From assembly GCF_008831085.1 (NCBI RefSeq), contig NZ_WBJY01000003.1:96211-160210 (forward strand): 64,000 nt of DNA, read 5' to 3'. Both the position numbers and the translations under genes were made by a program. Shown here piece by piece: positions 7,984 to 16,156 of the stretch (positions are counted from its first letter, which is position 1; every line of letters starts with the position of its first letter). The notes beneath the pieces are model-generated. The model was given only the letters and a program-made list of their open reading frames with translations. It did no database searches and had not been told where the DNA came from. This stretch comes from Pseudoclavibacter endophyticus. Lineage in GTDB: Bacteria; Actinomycetota; Actinomycetes; Actinomycetales; Microbacteriaceae.

Positions 7984-9206
7984 GCGGCCGACGACGCGGC
8001 TGCCCGCAGATTGCGCGCGTACGCCGCCGGCGCCGACGTCTCGCCCGTGCGGGCGCGCGCGGCGAGTTCGCGGGCGAACATCTCGAGATCGGTCAACCGG
8101 GTGCCGACGTCGGGTATCGCCGCGTCGTCGAACGCGCCGTCGATCGACCGCGCGAATCGCGCGGCGACGGGCCCGAGCGGGATGCCGTAGAGGCCCGAGA
8201 GCGTGCCTTCGAAGGCCAAGTGGATGCCCTGGCTCGCGGTGATCGGCACGAAGGTCTGGCGCACGAGTCGCCCGCCGGTGGCGGTGCTCACGCGTGTGAG
8301 GGCGTCGAGCAGCGCGTCGCTCTCGGCCGATTCGTCGCCGGGTGATCGTCCCCGTCCGACCGCCGCGCGCATCCGCCTCGCTCCGTTGGCAAGGGCCAGC
8401 AGGTCGACCGCGAGTTCGCGGGCCGTGCGCTCGTCGTGGTGGGTGCTCGTGACCGCTACGGTCATCCACGCGAACCCGCCGGCGAGCATGATCGACGCCA
8501 CGGCTGCGAGCGTCTGGATGATCGCGGTCACGGGGGCCGCCTGGCTGCCGTCGCGGGGCACGATCGGTACGACGACCGCCCCCGCGATCGTGAGCACGGC
8601 GAGCAGGATCGCCGTGATGGGGCGAGCCCTGTTGACGAGGTCGGTGAACGCCGTGTGCGCACGCAGCAGGGGCGCGCGATCGCGCGCGATGAACACGATG
8701 ATGACGCTGGCGACGGCGACGGCGATGACGGCGTAGACGGCGTCGTCCTCGTCGGTGGTCCACTCGTCGGGAAACTCGTAGCGAACGGCGACGAGCAGTA
8801 CGACGATGGCGAGGCCGAGGGCGGTGGCGACGATCGCCGCCGTGCGCACGATGAACCGGAGCAGGCGCTCTGCCGACCTGATGGCGGAACGCAGCGGGGG
8901 AGCGAACGAGAAGACGACCGCGCGGACCAGCGCGAGTGCCGCCAGCACAGCGAGCACAACACCGCCCGCGGCGGGCGCGTCGACGAAGACGACGATCGAG
9001 ATGGCGCCGCCGACCGAGACGGCCAGCAGCAGCGCGAGGAACAGGACCGCGGCGCCCGCCGCGCGCCGCCACCGCGGGCCGTACTCGACCCGGTCGACCG
9101 AGACGAGGTCGAGGTGTTTGCTGAGCTCGAGCAGATTTCGGGGATGCCCGTGCGTGGCGCGCGCGTCGACCCGCCTCGGCGGGGGCGCCTCGTCGTTCGC
9201 GTGCAT
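7947..9206 (-). CDS. Multi-pass membrane protein of unknown function
   Basis: The 419-residue product has about seven hydrophobic segments in its first 270 residues and a soluble C-terminal domain of about 150 residues with a helical, Arg/Asp-rich character. The general layout recalls DUF2254-type membrane proteins, but I do not see a diagnostic motif and leave the family open. The ATG is preceded by AACACT at a spacing of exactly six bases (9213-9218), the same arrangement as other putative leaderless genes here. The 3' end overlaps the convergent DUF4166 gene by 37 bases. Confidence 0.6.
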   Translation of the reverse strand: MHANDEAPPPRRVDARATHGHPRNLLELSKHLDLVSVDRVEYGPRWRRAAGAAVLFLALLLAVSVGGAISIVVFVDAPAAGGVVLAVLAALALVRAVVFSFAPPLRSAIRSAERLLRFIVRTAAIVATALGLAIVVLLVAVRYEFPDEWTTDEDDAVYAVIAVAVASVIIVFIARDRAPLLRAHTAFTDLVNRARPITAILLAVLTIAGAVVVPIVPRDGSQAAPVTAIIQTLAAVASIMLAGGFAWMTVAVTSTHHDERTARELAVDLLALANGARRMRAAVGRGRSPGDESAESDALLDALTRVSTATGGRLVRQTFVPITASQGIHLAFEGTLSGLYGIPLGPVAARFARSIDGAFDDAAIPDVGTRLTDLEMFARELAARARTGETSAPAAYARNLRAAASSAAQTTGRNRNAPR

Positions 9207-9212
9207 CTCTCA

Positions 9213-9218
9213 AGTGTT
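9213..9218 (-). promoter_or_regulatory. Possible -10 element for the membrane protein gene
   Basis: Read on the minus strand, AACACT is followed by six bases and the ATG at 9206. It departs from TANNNT at the first position, so this is weaker than the ftsY case. Confidence 0.35.
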
Positions 9219-9309
9219 CCATGGGCGCCACCACCCGCCGTCGCTGGTTGCTCGGCCATGGTCCGAGCATTCCAGGCTTGCTGTCGCGTGATTGCTCAGA
9301 GGACGCGGA

Positions 9310-10548
9310 CTAGGCCCGCACGACGGGCAGCTGCACGAGGCGGTCGTCGTCGCCGCCGGGCGAGCCACGGCCGTCGGTGTTGTTCGTGAGGATCCAGATC
9401 GATTCCTCCGGGCCGACGACGACATCGCGGATGCGCCCGTAGTCGCCGACGAACATCGCTTCGGCGACGGCCTCCTCGCCGCTGAGGTCGATGCGCCACA
9501 GCCGCTCACCCCGCAGCGACGCCATGAAGAGGGTGTCGCCGACCCAGGTGAGGCCCGACGGGCTCGCCTCGCTCGTCGTCCACTGCAGCACGGGGTCGCG
9601 GAACGCGGGGTCGTCGCCGACGCCCTCGACGAGCGGCCAGCCGTAGTTCGCGCCCGGTTCGATGAGGTTGAGCTCGTCCCACGTGTCTTGCCCGAACTCG
9701 CTCGCCCACAATCGCCCGTCGCGGTCCCATGCGAGGCCCTGCGGGTTGCGGTGCCCCATCGAGTAGACCTCGCTGCCGAACGGATTGTCGGCCGGCACCG
9801 ACCCGTCGAGCCCGATGCGCAGGATCTTGCCGGCGAGCGACGACTCGTCTTGCGCGAGCTCCGGCCGCCCGGCGTCGCCGGCCGTGGCGTAGAGGTGCCC
9901 GTCTGGCCCGATCGCGAGCCGTCCGCCGTTGTGGTTTGAAGCGCTCGGAATGCCCGTGACGAGGTCGACCTGCTCGGCGACCGCGACCTGCCCGGAATCC
10001 GCCGAGGTCACGTCGAAGCGCACGATTCGGTTGCCGTCGTCGGCGGTGAACATGGCGAAGAGCAACGCCCCGTCGGCGCCCTGCCCGCCGCCACGCTCGG
10101 CGATCGCCAGCCCCAGGAGCCCGCCCTCACCGCCGTGCGCGACGCCGGCGACGGTGGTCACCTCCCGCGTCGTGCCGTCGGGGAGCACCTCGAGAATGCG
10201 GCCCGAGTCGCGCTCGCTCACGACCGCCGCGCCACTCGCGAAGCGCGCGACCGACCAAGGCGCGTCGAGTCCTGTGGCGAGGTCGTCGGCACCGTCGCTC
10301 GTCGCGGTGACGGGGCCGGGCAGCTCGGCCCACGGATCGCGGATCGGCGCCGGCGTCGCGTCGTCGTCGCCCCCGGGCGCCTCGGTGCCGGCGACCGTCT
10401 CGGTCGATCCCGCGCCATCCGGCGTCGGCTCGGCCTCACCGCCGGCGCACCCGGCGAGCAGCGCGATCACGCTCGCTGCCGCGAACATCCGCACGGATGC
10501 TCGCGGCACGGTGCGAGGCCCGTGTGTCATCGACACGGTGTCCGCCAT
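9310..10548 (-). CDS. PQQ-dependent sugar dehydrogenase-like lipoprotein
   Basis: Soluble glucose/aldose (sorbosone-type) dehydrogenases are six-bladed beta-propellers that use PQQ outside the membrane. The 412-residue product has a lipoprotein signal with lipobox LLAGC (Cys at about 34), then a Gly/Asp/Pro linker, then the propeller with family motifs HGGEGGLLGLAIAE, RFDVTS, NHNGGRLAIGPDGHLYATAGDAG, GHRNPQGLAWD and EPGANYGWPLVEG. The start at 10548 is preferred because it follows the upstream stop by seven bases; 10581 and 10530 are alternatives. No PQQ biosynthesis genes are in view, so cofactor use is inferred from family. It is downstream of, and probably cotranscribed with, the gamma-carbonic anhydrase gene. 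Confidence 0.85.
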   Translation of the reverse strand: MADTVSMTHGPRTVPRASVRMFAAASVIALLAGCAGGEAEPTPDGAGSTETVAGTEAPGGDDDATPAPIRDPWAELPGPVTATSDGADDLATGLDAPWSVARFASGAAVVSERDSGRILEVLPDGTTREVTTVAGVAHGGEGGLLGLAIAERGGGQGADGALLFAMFTADDGNRIVRFDVTSADSGQVAVAEQVDLVTGIPSASNHNGGRLAIGPDGHLYATAGDAGRPELAQDESSLAGKILRIGLDGSVPADNPFGSEVYSMGHRNPQGLAWDRDGRLWASEFGQDTWDELNLIEPGANYGWPLVEGVGDDPAFRDPVLQWTTSEASPSGLTWVGDTLFMASLRGERLWRIDLSGEEAVAEAMFVGDYGRIRDVVVGPEESIWILTNNTDGRGSPGGDDDRLVQLPVVRA

Positions 10549-10555
10549 GGTCTGC

Positions 10556-11140
10556 TCACTCTCCGTCGCCGTGCGGCTCACGCGGCGCCGCGACGTCGCT
10601 GCGCGAAACCGCCTCTTCGAGGCCCGCCTGCGCCTTCGACAGCGCGACGTAGCCGCCGGCGTGCGGAATGAACGCCGCGGACTCCTCGTGAGTCAGCTCG
10701 CGCCGCACCTTGGCGGGCACGCCGGCCGCGAGTGACCTCGCTGGGATCTCGGCGCCCTCGAGCACGACGCCGCCCGCGGCGATGAGCGAGCCGGGGCCCA
10801 CGACCGCGCGCGAGAGCACCGCCGCCTTCATCCCGATGAGGGTGCCGTCGCCGATCGTGGCACCGTGGACGAGTGCCTGGTGGCCGAGCGTCACGTCATC
10901 GCCGAGCACGGCGGGGGCGTCGTCTTCGCAGTGCAGCACCGAGCCGTCCTGGATGTTCGTGCGGGCGCCGACGCGGATGGGGCCGACGTCGGCGCGCAGC
11001 ACGCAGCCGTAGAAGACGGAGGAGTCTGGTCCGATCTCGACGTCACCGACAATGACGGCGGTCGGCGCGATCCACGCGGTCGGGTGGATGCGCGGTGCGA
11101 TGCCGTTGAACGGAAGGATGAGCGGGCCGTGGTCGGTCAT
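10556..11140 (-). CDS. Gamma-carbonic anhydrase family protein
   Basis: The 194-residue protein is a left-handed beta-helix of hexapeptide repeats, visible as WIAPTAVIVGDVEIGPDSSV, GARTNIQDGSVLHCEDD and GDDVTLGHQALVHGATIGDG. Histidines in LHCEDD, GHQALVHGA are in the positions that bind zinc or iron in gamma-class carbonic anhydrases. The acidic loop of the archaeal prototype (Cam) is absent, as in the CamH/YrdA branch, so carbonic anhydrase activity is uncertain. A possible -10 (GAGAAT, six bases before the ATG) and a GGGAG sequence both precede the start. The PQQ dehydrogenase-like gene follows seven bases downstream. Confidence 0.88.
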   Translation of the reverse strand: MTDHGPLILPFNGIAPRIHPTAWIAPTAVIVGDVEIGPDSSVFYGCVLRADVGPIRVGARTNIQDGSVLHCEDDAPAVLGDDVTLGHQALVHGATIGDGTLIGMKAAVLSRAVVGPGSLIAAGGVVLEGAEIPARSLAAGVPAKVRRELTHEESAAFIPHAGGYVALSKAQAGLEEAVSRSDVAAPREPHGDGE

Positions 11141-11273
11141 GGCTCGATTCTCCCAGGGACCTCAGACATGCGCCCCTTCGGGCGTCACCCCGTCGAATCC
11201 GACGGCTCCCGTGCGCCCCGGTCGGTTCGGGCACCGACCGTCGGCATCCGGCCGGTCGCGCGACGCGGAACGG

Positions 11274-11279
11274 TAGACT
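11274..11279 (+). promoter_or_regulatory. -10 element for ffh
   Basis: TAGACT lies nine bases before the ffh ATG at 11289, with no ribosome-binding sequence between, so the transcript would be leaderless or have a leader of only a few bases. Confidence 0.55.
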
Positions 11280-11288
11280 GCCGCAACT

Positions 11289-12881
11289 ATGGCCATGTTT
11301 GGAAACCTGTCTGAGCGACTCACCGCGACGCTCGCGAACCTGCGCACGAAGGGCAAGCTCTCCGCCTCCGACGTCGACGGCACGGTGCGCGAGATCCGCC
11401 GCGCGCTGCTCGAGGCCGACGTCGCCCTGCCCGTGGTCAAGGAGTTCACGGCGCAGGTGCGTGAGCGCGCGCTGAGCGACGACGTCAACAGGGCGCTCAA
11501 CCCGGCTCAGCAAGTGGTGCAGATCGTCAATGACGAGCTCATCGCGATCCTCGGCGGCGAGGTGCGGCGCCTCTCGTTCGCGAAGCAGCCGCCGACCGTC
11601 ATCATGCTGGCCGGCCTGCAGGGCACCGGCAAGACGACGTTCGCGGGCAAGCTCGCGAAGCGGCTCCTGGGCGAGAAGCACGCGCCCCTGCTGGTCGCGG
11701 CCGACCTTCAGCGTCCGAATGCCGTGCAGCAGCTGCAAGTGGTCGGCGAGCAGGCGGGCGTGCACGTCCACGCGCCCGAGCCCGGCAACGGCGTCGGCGA
11801 TCCCGTGCGGGTGGCCAAGGATGCCGTGAAGTTCGCCCGGGAGAAGCTCTACGACGTCGTCATCATTGACACGGCCGGCCGCCTCGGCGTCGACGCGGAC
11901 CTGATGAAGCAGGCCTCGAACATCCGCAAGGCGACGAACCCCGACGAGGTGCTGTTCGTCATCGACGCGATGATCGGTCAGGATGCCGTCGCGACCGCGA
12001 ACGCGTTCCAAGAGGGCGTCGGCTTCACGGGCGTCGTGCTCTCGAAGCTGGACAGCGACGCCCGAGGCGGCGCTGCCCTGTCGGTCGCGAAGGTCACGGG
12101 CCAGCCCATCATGTTCGCGTCCACGGGCGAGCGACTCGACGACCTCGAGGTGTTCCACCCCGACCGCATGGCGAGCCGGATTCTCGACATGGGCGACATC
12201 CTCTCGCTCATCGAGCAGGCACAGCAGGCGTTCGACGAGGACGAGGCCCGCAAGGTCGCCGACAAGTTCGCGAGCGAGCAGTTCACCCTCGACGACTTCT
12301 TGCAGCAGCTGCAGCAGATGCGCAAGGCCGGCAACTTCAAGAAGATGATCGGCATGCTGCCCAACATGGGCCACATGAAGTCGGAGATCGAGAACTTCGA
12401 CGAGCGCGAACTCGTACGCACCGAGGCGATCATCCAGTCGATGACCCCGGCTGAGCGCCAGAACCCGAAGCTGCTCAACGGCTCGCGTCGCGCCCGTATT
12501 GCGCGCGGCTGCGGGCGGACGGTGCAAGACGTCAACGAGCTCATGAAGCGCTTCGACCAGATGGCGAAGATGATGAAGACCGTCGCCCGCGGCGGCATGC
12601 CGCAGATGCCGGGCATGGGCCCGATCCCGGGAATGGGCGGCGGCGGTGGCAGGGCCAAGCAGCTGAAGGCGGGCAAGGCGAAGAAGGGCAAGGGCAAGGC
12701 GCGCAGCGGCAACCCCGCGAAAGCGGCCCAGCAAGCGCAGGAAGAGCAGCGGCCGACGCCCTCGCTCGGCGGGTCGGTCTTCGGCGCCGCCGCCGGCCCC
12801 GGCGGCGACGAGACGAGCGGTGCGCCCGGCCAGCCATCGGCGGAGGAGCTCGCGGAGCTCCAGAAGTACCTGCAGCGGTAG
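11289..12881 (+). CDS. ffh: Signal recognition particle protein Ffh
   Basis: Ffh is the SRP54 GTPase that binds signal peptides together with 4.5S RNA and docks on FtsY. The 530-residue product has the N domain, a G domain with GLQGTGKTT from about residue 109, DLQRPNAVQQL, DTAGRLGVD and SKLDSDARGG, and a Met-rich M domain from about 300 to 450 containing FKKMIGMLPNMGHMKSEI and an RNA-binding helix-turn-helix (RRARIARGCGRTVQDVN). A Gly/Lys/Ala-rich tail of about 80 residues follows. A TAGACT -10 precedes the ATG by nine bases. A strong GC hairpin follows the stop. Confidence 0.96.
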   Translation: MAMFGNLSERLTATLANLRTKGKLSASDVDGTVREIRRALLEADVALPVVKEFTAQVRERALSDDVNRALNPAQQVVQIVNDELIAILGGEVRRLSFAKQPPTVIMLAGLQGTGKTTFAGKLAKRLLGEKHAPLLVAADLQRPNAVQQLQVVGEQAGVHVHAPEPGNGVGDPVRVAKDAVKFAREKLYDVVIIDTAGRLGVDADLMKQASNIRKATNPDEVLFVIDAMIGQDAVATANAFQEGVGFTGVVLSKLDSDARGGAALSVAKVTGQPIMFASTGERLDDLEVFHPDRMASRILDMGDILSLIEQAQQAFDEDEARKVADKFASEQFTLDDFLQQLQQMRKAGNFKKMIGMLPNMGHMKSEIENFDERELVRTEAIIQSMTPAERQNPKLLNGSRRARIARGCGRTVQDVNELMKRFDQMAKMMKTVARGGMPQMPGMGPIPGMGGGGGRAKQLKAGKAKKGKGKARSGNPAKAAQQAQEEQRPTPSLGGSVFGAAAGPGGDETSGAPGQPSAEELAELQKYLQR

Positions 12882-12892
12882 TCGACGCGGCT

Positions 12893-12917
12893 CCCGGGCC
12901 CTTCCGCGGGTCCCGGG
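12893..12917 (+). terminator. GC hairpin after ffh
   Basis: CCCGGGCCC (12893-12901) pairs with GGGTCCCGGG (12908-12917) with a single bulged T and a six-base loop. There is no T tract, which is common in actinomycete terminators. Confidence 0.55.
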
Positions 12918-13050
12918 ACGGCCGGCGTCGCCCGCGGCAGGCCAGGGGTGGAATATGCTCCTTCATGGATTGGGCGGTCGCCCGGACCGTCGGATGCGTT
13001 CGTCACGATCGCGCGAATCCGATCACGAGGTTGTCGAAGGAGCCCATCAC

Positions 13051-14040
13051 GTGAAGAAGATCACCAAGCTGTTCGCCGGTCTCGGTGCTGCCGCGCTCGC
13101 GTTCACCATCGCCGCCTGCTCGAGCACTGGCGGCGCGCAGGGCGGCGACGAGGGCGACGACGCGGTCGCGCCGGGAACCGAGTCCGGCCTCACGATCGCG
13201 CTCGTCACCCACAGCGCTCCCGGAGACACGTTCTGGGACATCGTGCGCAGGGGCGCCGAAGACGCCGCCGCCATCTACGGCGTGAACCTGCTCTACGGGA
13301 ACGACCCCGACGGCGCGCAGCAGGCGCAGCTCGTGCAGCAGTACGTCGACCAGGGCGTCGACGGCATCGCCGTCTCGCTCGCCAAGCCCGAGGCGATGAG
13401 CTCGTCGGTGGAGCAGGCCGTGAGCGCGGACATCCCCGTCGTCTCGGTCAACTCCGGCGCCGATGCGTGGCAAGACCTCGGCGTGCTCGCGCACTTCGGT
13501 CAGGACGAGCTCGTCGCCGGCGAGGCCGTCGGGGATCGCCTCGCGCAGGAGGGCCGCACGCACCCCGTCTGCGTCATCCACGAGCAGGGCAATGTCGGCC
13601 ACGAGGCCCGCTGCCAGGGCATCACGAACAAGGTGCCCGGCACGGAACTGCTCTACGTGCAGGGCTCCGACATGACTCAGGTGGAGTCGACTGTGACCGC
13701 CAAGCTGCAGTCGACGCCCGACGCCGACGTCATCGTCGGCCTCGGCGCGCCGTTCGCGCTCACGATCGCGCAGGTGGCCGAGGGACTTGGGTCGGAAATC
13801 GACGTCGTCTCGTTCGACCTCAATGGTGACGTCGCCGGCGCCGTCAGCGACGGCGGCATCTCGTTCGCCGTCGACCAGCAGCCCTACCTGCAGGGCTACC
13901 TCGCCGTCGAGTCGCTCGTACTGCACCACGACGGCGGCTTCGTCGTCGGCGGCGGGCAGGCCGTGCTGACCGGCCCCGCGATGGTCGACGAGACGAACAT
14001 CGACGACGTGCTGGCGTACGCGGAAGCGGGCAAGCGCTAG
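13051..14040 (+). CDS. Sugar ABC transporter substrate-binding lipoprotein
   Basis: A 329-residue periplasmic-binding-protein family 4 receptor (ribose/fructose/inositol type). It starts at GTG 13051, eight bases after GAAGGAG, and opens with a lipoprotein signal ending in FTIAACSS, which tethers it outside the membrane. The mature part shows the class features VTHSAPGDTFWDIVRRGAED, GVDGIAVSLAKPEAM and QQPYLQGYLAVESL. It heads an SBP-permease-ATPase operon of the FrcBCA type (fructose, ribose or related sugars). The substrate cannot be told from sequence, and no regulator or catabolic gene is adjacent. Confidence 0.88.
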   Translation: MKKITKLFAGLGAAALAFTIAACSSTGGAQGGDEGDDAVAPGTESGLTIALVTHSAPGDTFWDIVRRGAEDAAAIYGVNLLYGNDPDGAQQAQLVQQYVDQGVDGIAVSLAKPEAMSSSVEQAVSADIPVVSVNSGADAWQDLGVLAHFGQDELVAGEAVGDRLAQEGRTHPVCVIHEQGNVGHEARCQGITNKVPGTELLYVQGSDMTQVESTVTAKLQSTPDADVIVGLGAPFALTIAQVAEGLGSEIDVVSFDLNGDVAGAVSDGGISFAVDQQPYLQGYLAVESLVLHHDGGFVVGGGQAVLTGPAMVDETNIDDVLAYAEAGKR

Positions 14041-14053
14041 GCGACGCACGCAC

Positions 14054-15109
14054 ATGAGCGAAATGAGCATCCGGAACCATCGCACCCCCGTGCCGAAGGG
14101 CCGGCAGCCGCGGAGCCGATTCGCGGCCCTGCTCCGGCGCCCCGAGCTCGGCGCCGTGGTCGGCGCCGTCGTGCTCTTCGCACTCTTCGCGGTCGTCGCC
14201 AACCCCGTATTCACACAGCCGAGCTCGATCGCGACCGTGCTGTACGGGGCGTCGACCTACGGGATCATGGCGGTCGGCGTCTCGCTGCTCATGATCGGCG
14301 GCGAGTTCGACCTGTCGACGGGTGTCGCCGTGATCTCGTCGGCGCTCGTGGCGTCGATGTTCGCGTGGAGCCTCTCCGCCAACGTGTGGGTGGGCGTGCT
14401 CGTCGCGCTCGTGTTCTCGCTCGCGATCGGTTTCGTCAACGGCCTGCTGCTCGTCAAGACGAAACTGCCGAGCTTCATCGTCACGCTCGCCACCTTCCTC
14501 ATGCTCGCGGGCCTCAACCTTGCGATCACGCGCGCCGTCACGGGCGGTGTCGCGTCACCGAAGATCGACGACATGGACGGCTTCGCATCCGCGCGCGCGG
14601 TCTTCGCGTCGAGCGTCCCCGTGTTCGGCATCGAGCTGAACATCACGGTGTTCGTCTGGATCGCGCTCGTGGCCGTCGCGACCTGGATCCTCATGCGTAC
14701 CCGCGTCGGCAACTGGATCTTCGCGGTCGGCGGCGACGCGGCGGCCGCCCGGGCGGTCGGGGTGCCGGTCGTGCAGACGAAGATCGGGCTGTACATGGGC
14801 GTCGGCTTCTGCGCATGGATCGCCGGCATGCACCTGCTGTTCAACTACCGGGTCGTGCAGTCGGGCGAGGGAGTCGGCAACGAGTTCCTGTACATCATCG
14901 CTGCCGTCATCGGCGGCTGCCTTCTGACGGGCGGCTACGGCTCGGCGATCGGCGGGGCCATCGGCGCGTTCATCTTCGGCATGGCCAATCGCGGCATCGT
15001 GTACGCGCAGTGGAACCCCGACTGGTTCCAGTTCTTCCTCGGGCTCATGCTGCTCGTCGCGACCGTCATCAACGTCGTCGTCAAGCGCCGCGCGGAGCGG
15101 GCGCAATGA
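14054..15109 (+). CDS. Sugar ABC transporter permease (FrcC/RbsC type)
   Basis: A 351-residue polytopic permease with about nine hydrophobic segments and the conserved stretch [20 protein letters not shown], plus GIFAVGG-like [18 protein letters not shown] and [20 protein letters not shown] typical of the ribose/xylose family. It starts 13 bases after the binding-protein gene and its stop overlaps the ATPase gene start (ATGA at 15106), so translation is coupled. It forms the membrane channel, probably as a homodimer, since only one permease gene is present. Confidence 0.9.
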   Translation: MSEMSIRNHRTPVPKGRQPRSRFAALLRRPELGAVVGAVVLFALFAVVANPVFTQPSSIATVLYGASTYGIMAVGVSLLMIGGEFDLSTGVAVISSALVASMFAWSLSANVWVGVLVALVFSLAIGFVNGLLLVKTKLPSFIVTLATFLMLAGLNLAITRAVTGGVASPKIDDMDGFASARAVFASSVPVFGIELNITVFVWIALVAVATWILMRTRVGNWIFAVGGDAAAARAVGVPVVQTKIGLYMGVGFCAWIAGMHLLFNYRVVQSGEGVGNEFLYIIAAVIGGCLLTGGYGSAIGGAIGAFIFGMANRGIVYAQWNPDWFQFFLGLMLLVATVINVVVKRRAERAQ

Positions 15110-15885
15110 GCACGGGCAACGCGCCGCTCGTGGAGCTGCGCGACATCGGCAAGCGGTACGGCAGCGTCAACGCGCTCGAGGGGGTTTCGCTCACCGTCGA
15201 GGCAGGGCGCGTGACGTGCGTGCTCGGCGACAACGGCGCCGGCAAGTCGACGCTCATCAAGGTGATCGCGGGCCTGCACCGGCACGATTCCGGCGAGCTG
15301 CTGATCGACGGCGAGCCCACGTCGCTGGCGTCGCCGCGGCAGGCGCTCGAGCGCGGCATCGCGACCGTCTACCAGGATCTCGCCGTCGTCGGACTCATGC
15401 CCGTGTGGCGGAACTTCTTCCTGGGCTCGGAGCTCACGAACGCCCTCGGCGCGCTCCGGGTCAACGAGATGAAGCGCATCGCGAAGCAGGAGCTGCTCGA
15501 TATGGGCATCGATCTGCGCGACGTGGAACAGCCGATCGGCACGCTGTCCGGGGGCGAGCGGCAGTGCGTCGCGATCGCGCGCGCCGTGCATTTCGGCGCG
15601 CGCGTGCTGATCCTCGACGAGCCGACGGCCGCGCTCGGGGTCAAGCAGTCGGGCATCGTGCTGCGCTACATCGCGCGCGCCCGCGACCGGGGACTCGGGG
15701 TCGTGTTCATCACGCACAACCCGCACCACGCATTCCCCGTCGGCGACCGCTTCCTCGTGCTCAAGCGCGGCAGCTCGATCGCGAACCGGGCGAAGGCCGA
15801 CATCACCATCGACGAGCTCACGAGGCTCATGGCCGGCGGGCAGGAGCTCGAGGCGCTCGCGCAGGAGCTCGCCGGCGAGGTATAG
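15106..15885 (+). CDS. Sugar ABC transporter ATP-binding protein (FrcA type)
   Basis: A 259-residue ATPase with Walker [10 protein letters not shown] at about 39-47, the ABC signature LSGGE, and Walker [11 protein letters not shown] followed by the switch His in FITHN. Most sugar transporters of this class (RbsA, MglA) have two fused ATPase domains of about 500 residues. A single-domain protein identifies the FrcA-like subgroup, where a homodimer powers transport. The start overlaps the permease stop (ATGA). The gene ends the operon and converges on a small gene at 15928-16053. Confidence 0.9.
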   Translation: MSTGNAPLVELRDIGKRYGSVNALEGVSLTVEAGRVTCVLGDNGAGKSTLIKVIAGLHRHDSGELLIDGEPTSLASPRQALERGIATVYQDLAVVGLMPVWRNFFLGSELTNALGALRVNEMKRIAKQELLDMGIDLRDVEQPIGTLSGGERQCVAIARAVHFGARVLILDEPTAALGVKQSGIVLRYIARARDRGLGVVFITHNPHHAFPVGDRFLVLKRGSSIANRAKADITIDELTRLMAGGQELEALAQELAGEV

Positions 15886-15927
15886 CCGGCTGGCGTCGGT
15901 CCCGCGGCTGCCGGGGCGAGCGGCCCG

Positions 15928-16053
15928 TCAGGCCGCGGCAGCGCGCTGCGCGTCGAACAGCTGCGCGTCGGGCAGCAGCACGCCGACCGAGAGCCAGCGC
16001 AGGAGGGCGCTGAAGCGCCGGCCGCGGCGCGCGGCGGGGCGACGTGTCGCCAT
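15928..16053 (-). CDS. Small 41-residue protein of unknown function
   Basis: This short frame has all the trappings of a real gene. The ATG at 16053 is preceded by GGAGG at a six-base spacing (complement 16060-16064). A good promoter, TTGGTG-17-TACCGT, lies at 16099-16127 on the same strand, giving a leader of about 38 bases. The product begins MATRRPAARRGRRFSALLRW, so it has an Arg-rich N-terminus, then a hydrophobic stretch (LLRWLSVGVLLP) and an Ala-rich end. It is basic and could be a membrane-active or nucleic-acid-binding microprotein, or a regulatory leader peptide with no target left. No homologue comes to mind. It lies between the sugar transporter operon (convergent) and the carboxylesterase gene (same strand). 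Confidence 0.55.
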   Translation of the reverse strand: MATRRPAARRGRRFSALLRWLSVGVLLPDAQLFDAQRAAAA

Positions 16054-16098
16054 GGTCGGCCTCCGTTCGTCGGCACCCGTGGGCGGTGCGTGCCGACA

Positions 16099-16127
16099 AC
16101 GGTAGGCAGGGATGTCCCGGTCACCAA
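16099..16127 (-). promoter_or_regulatory. Promoter of the 41-codon gene
   Basis: On the minus strand TTGGTG (complement 16122-16127) and TACCGT (complement 16099-16104) are separated by exactly 17 bases, close to the housekeeping sigma consensus. Transcription would begin near 16092. Confidence 0.6.
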
Positions 16128-16132
16128 CGGTT

Positions 16133-16150
16133 TGACGTCATGTGACGTCG
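16133..16150. promoter_or_regulatory. Repeated TGACGTC motif upstream of the small-gene promoter
   Basis: The perfect 8-bp palindrome TGACGTCA (16133-16140) is followed ten bases later by TGACGTCG (16143-16150). Two copies one helical turn apart, directly upstream of the -35, look like an operator, though no binding protein can be named. Confidence 0.4.
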
Positions 16151-16156
16151 CGGCCG

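Noticed and set aside
11043..12734. 563-codon minus-strand frame antisense to ffh
   Set aside because: Ffh is certain on the plus strand; the antisense frame is Leu/Arg/His-rich noise and overlaps the gamma-carbonic anhydrase start.
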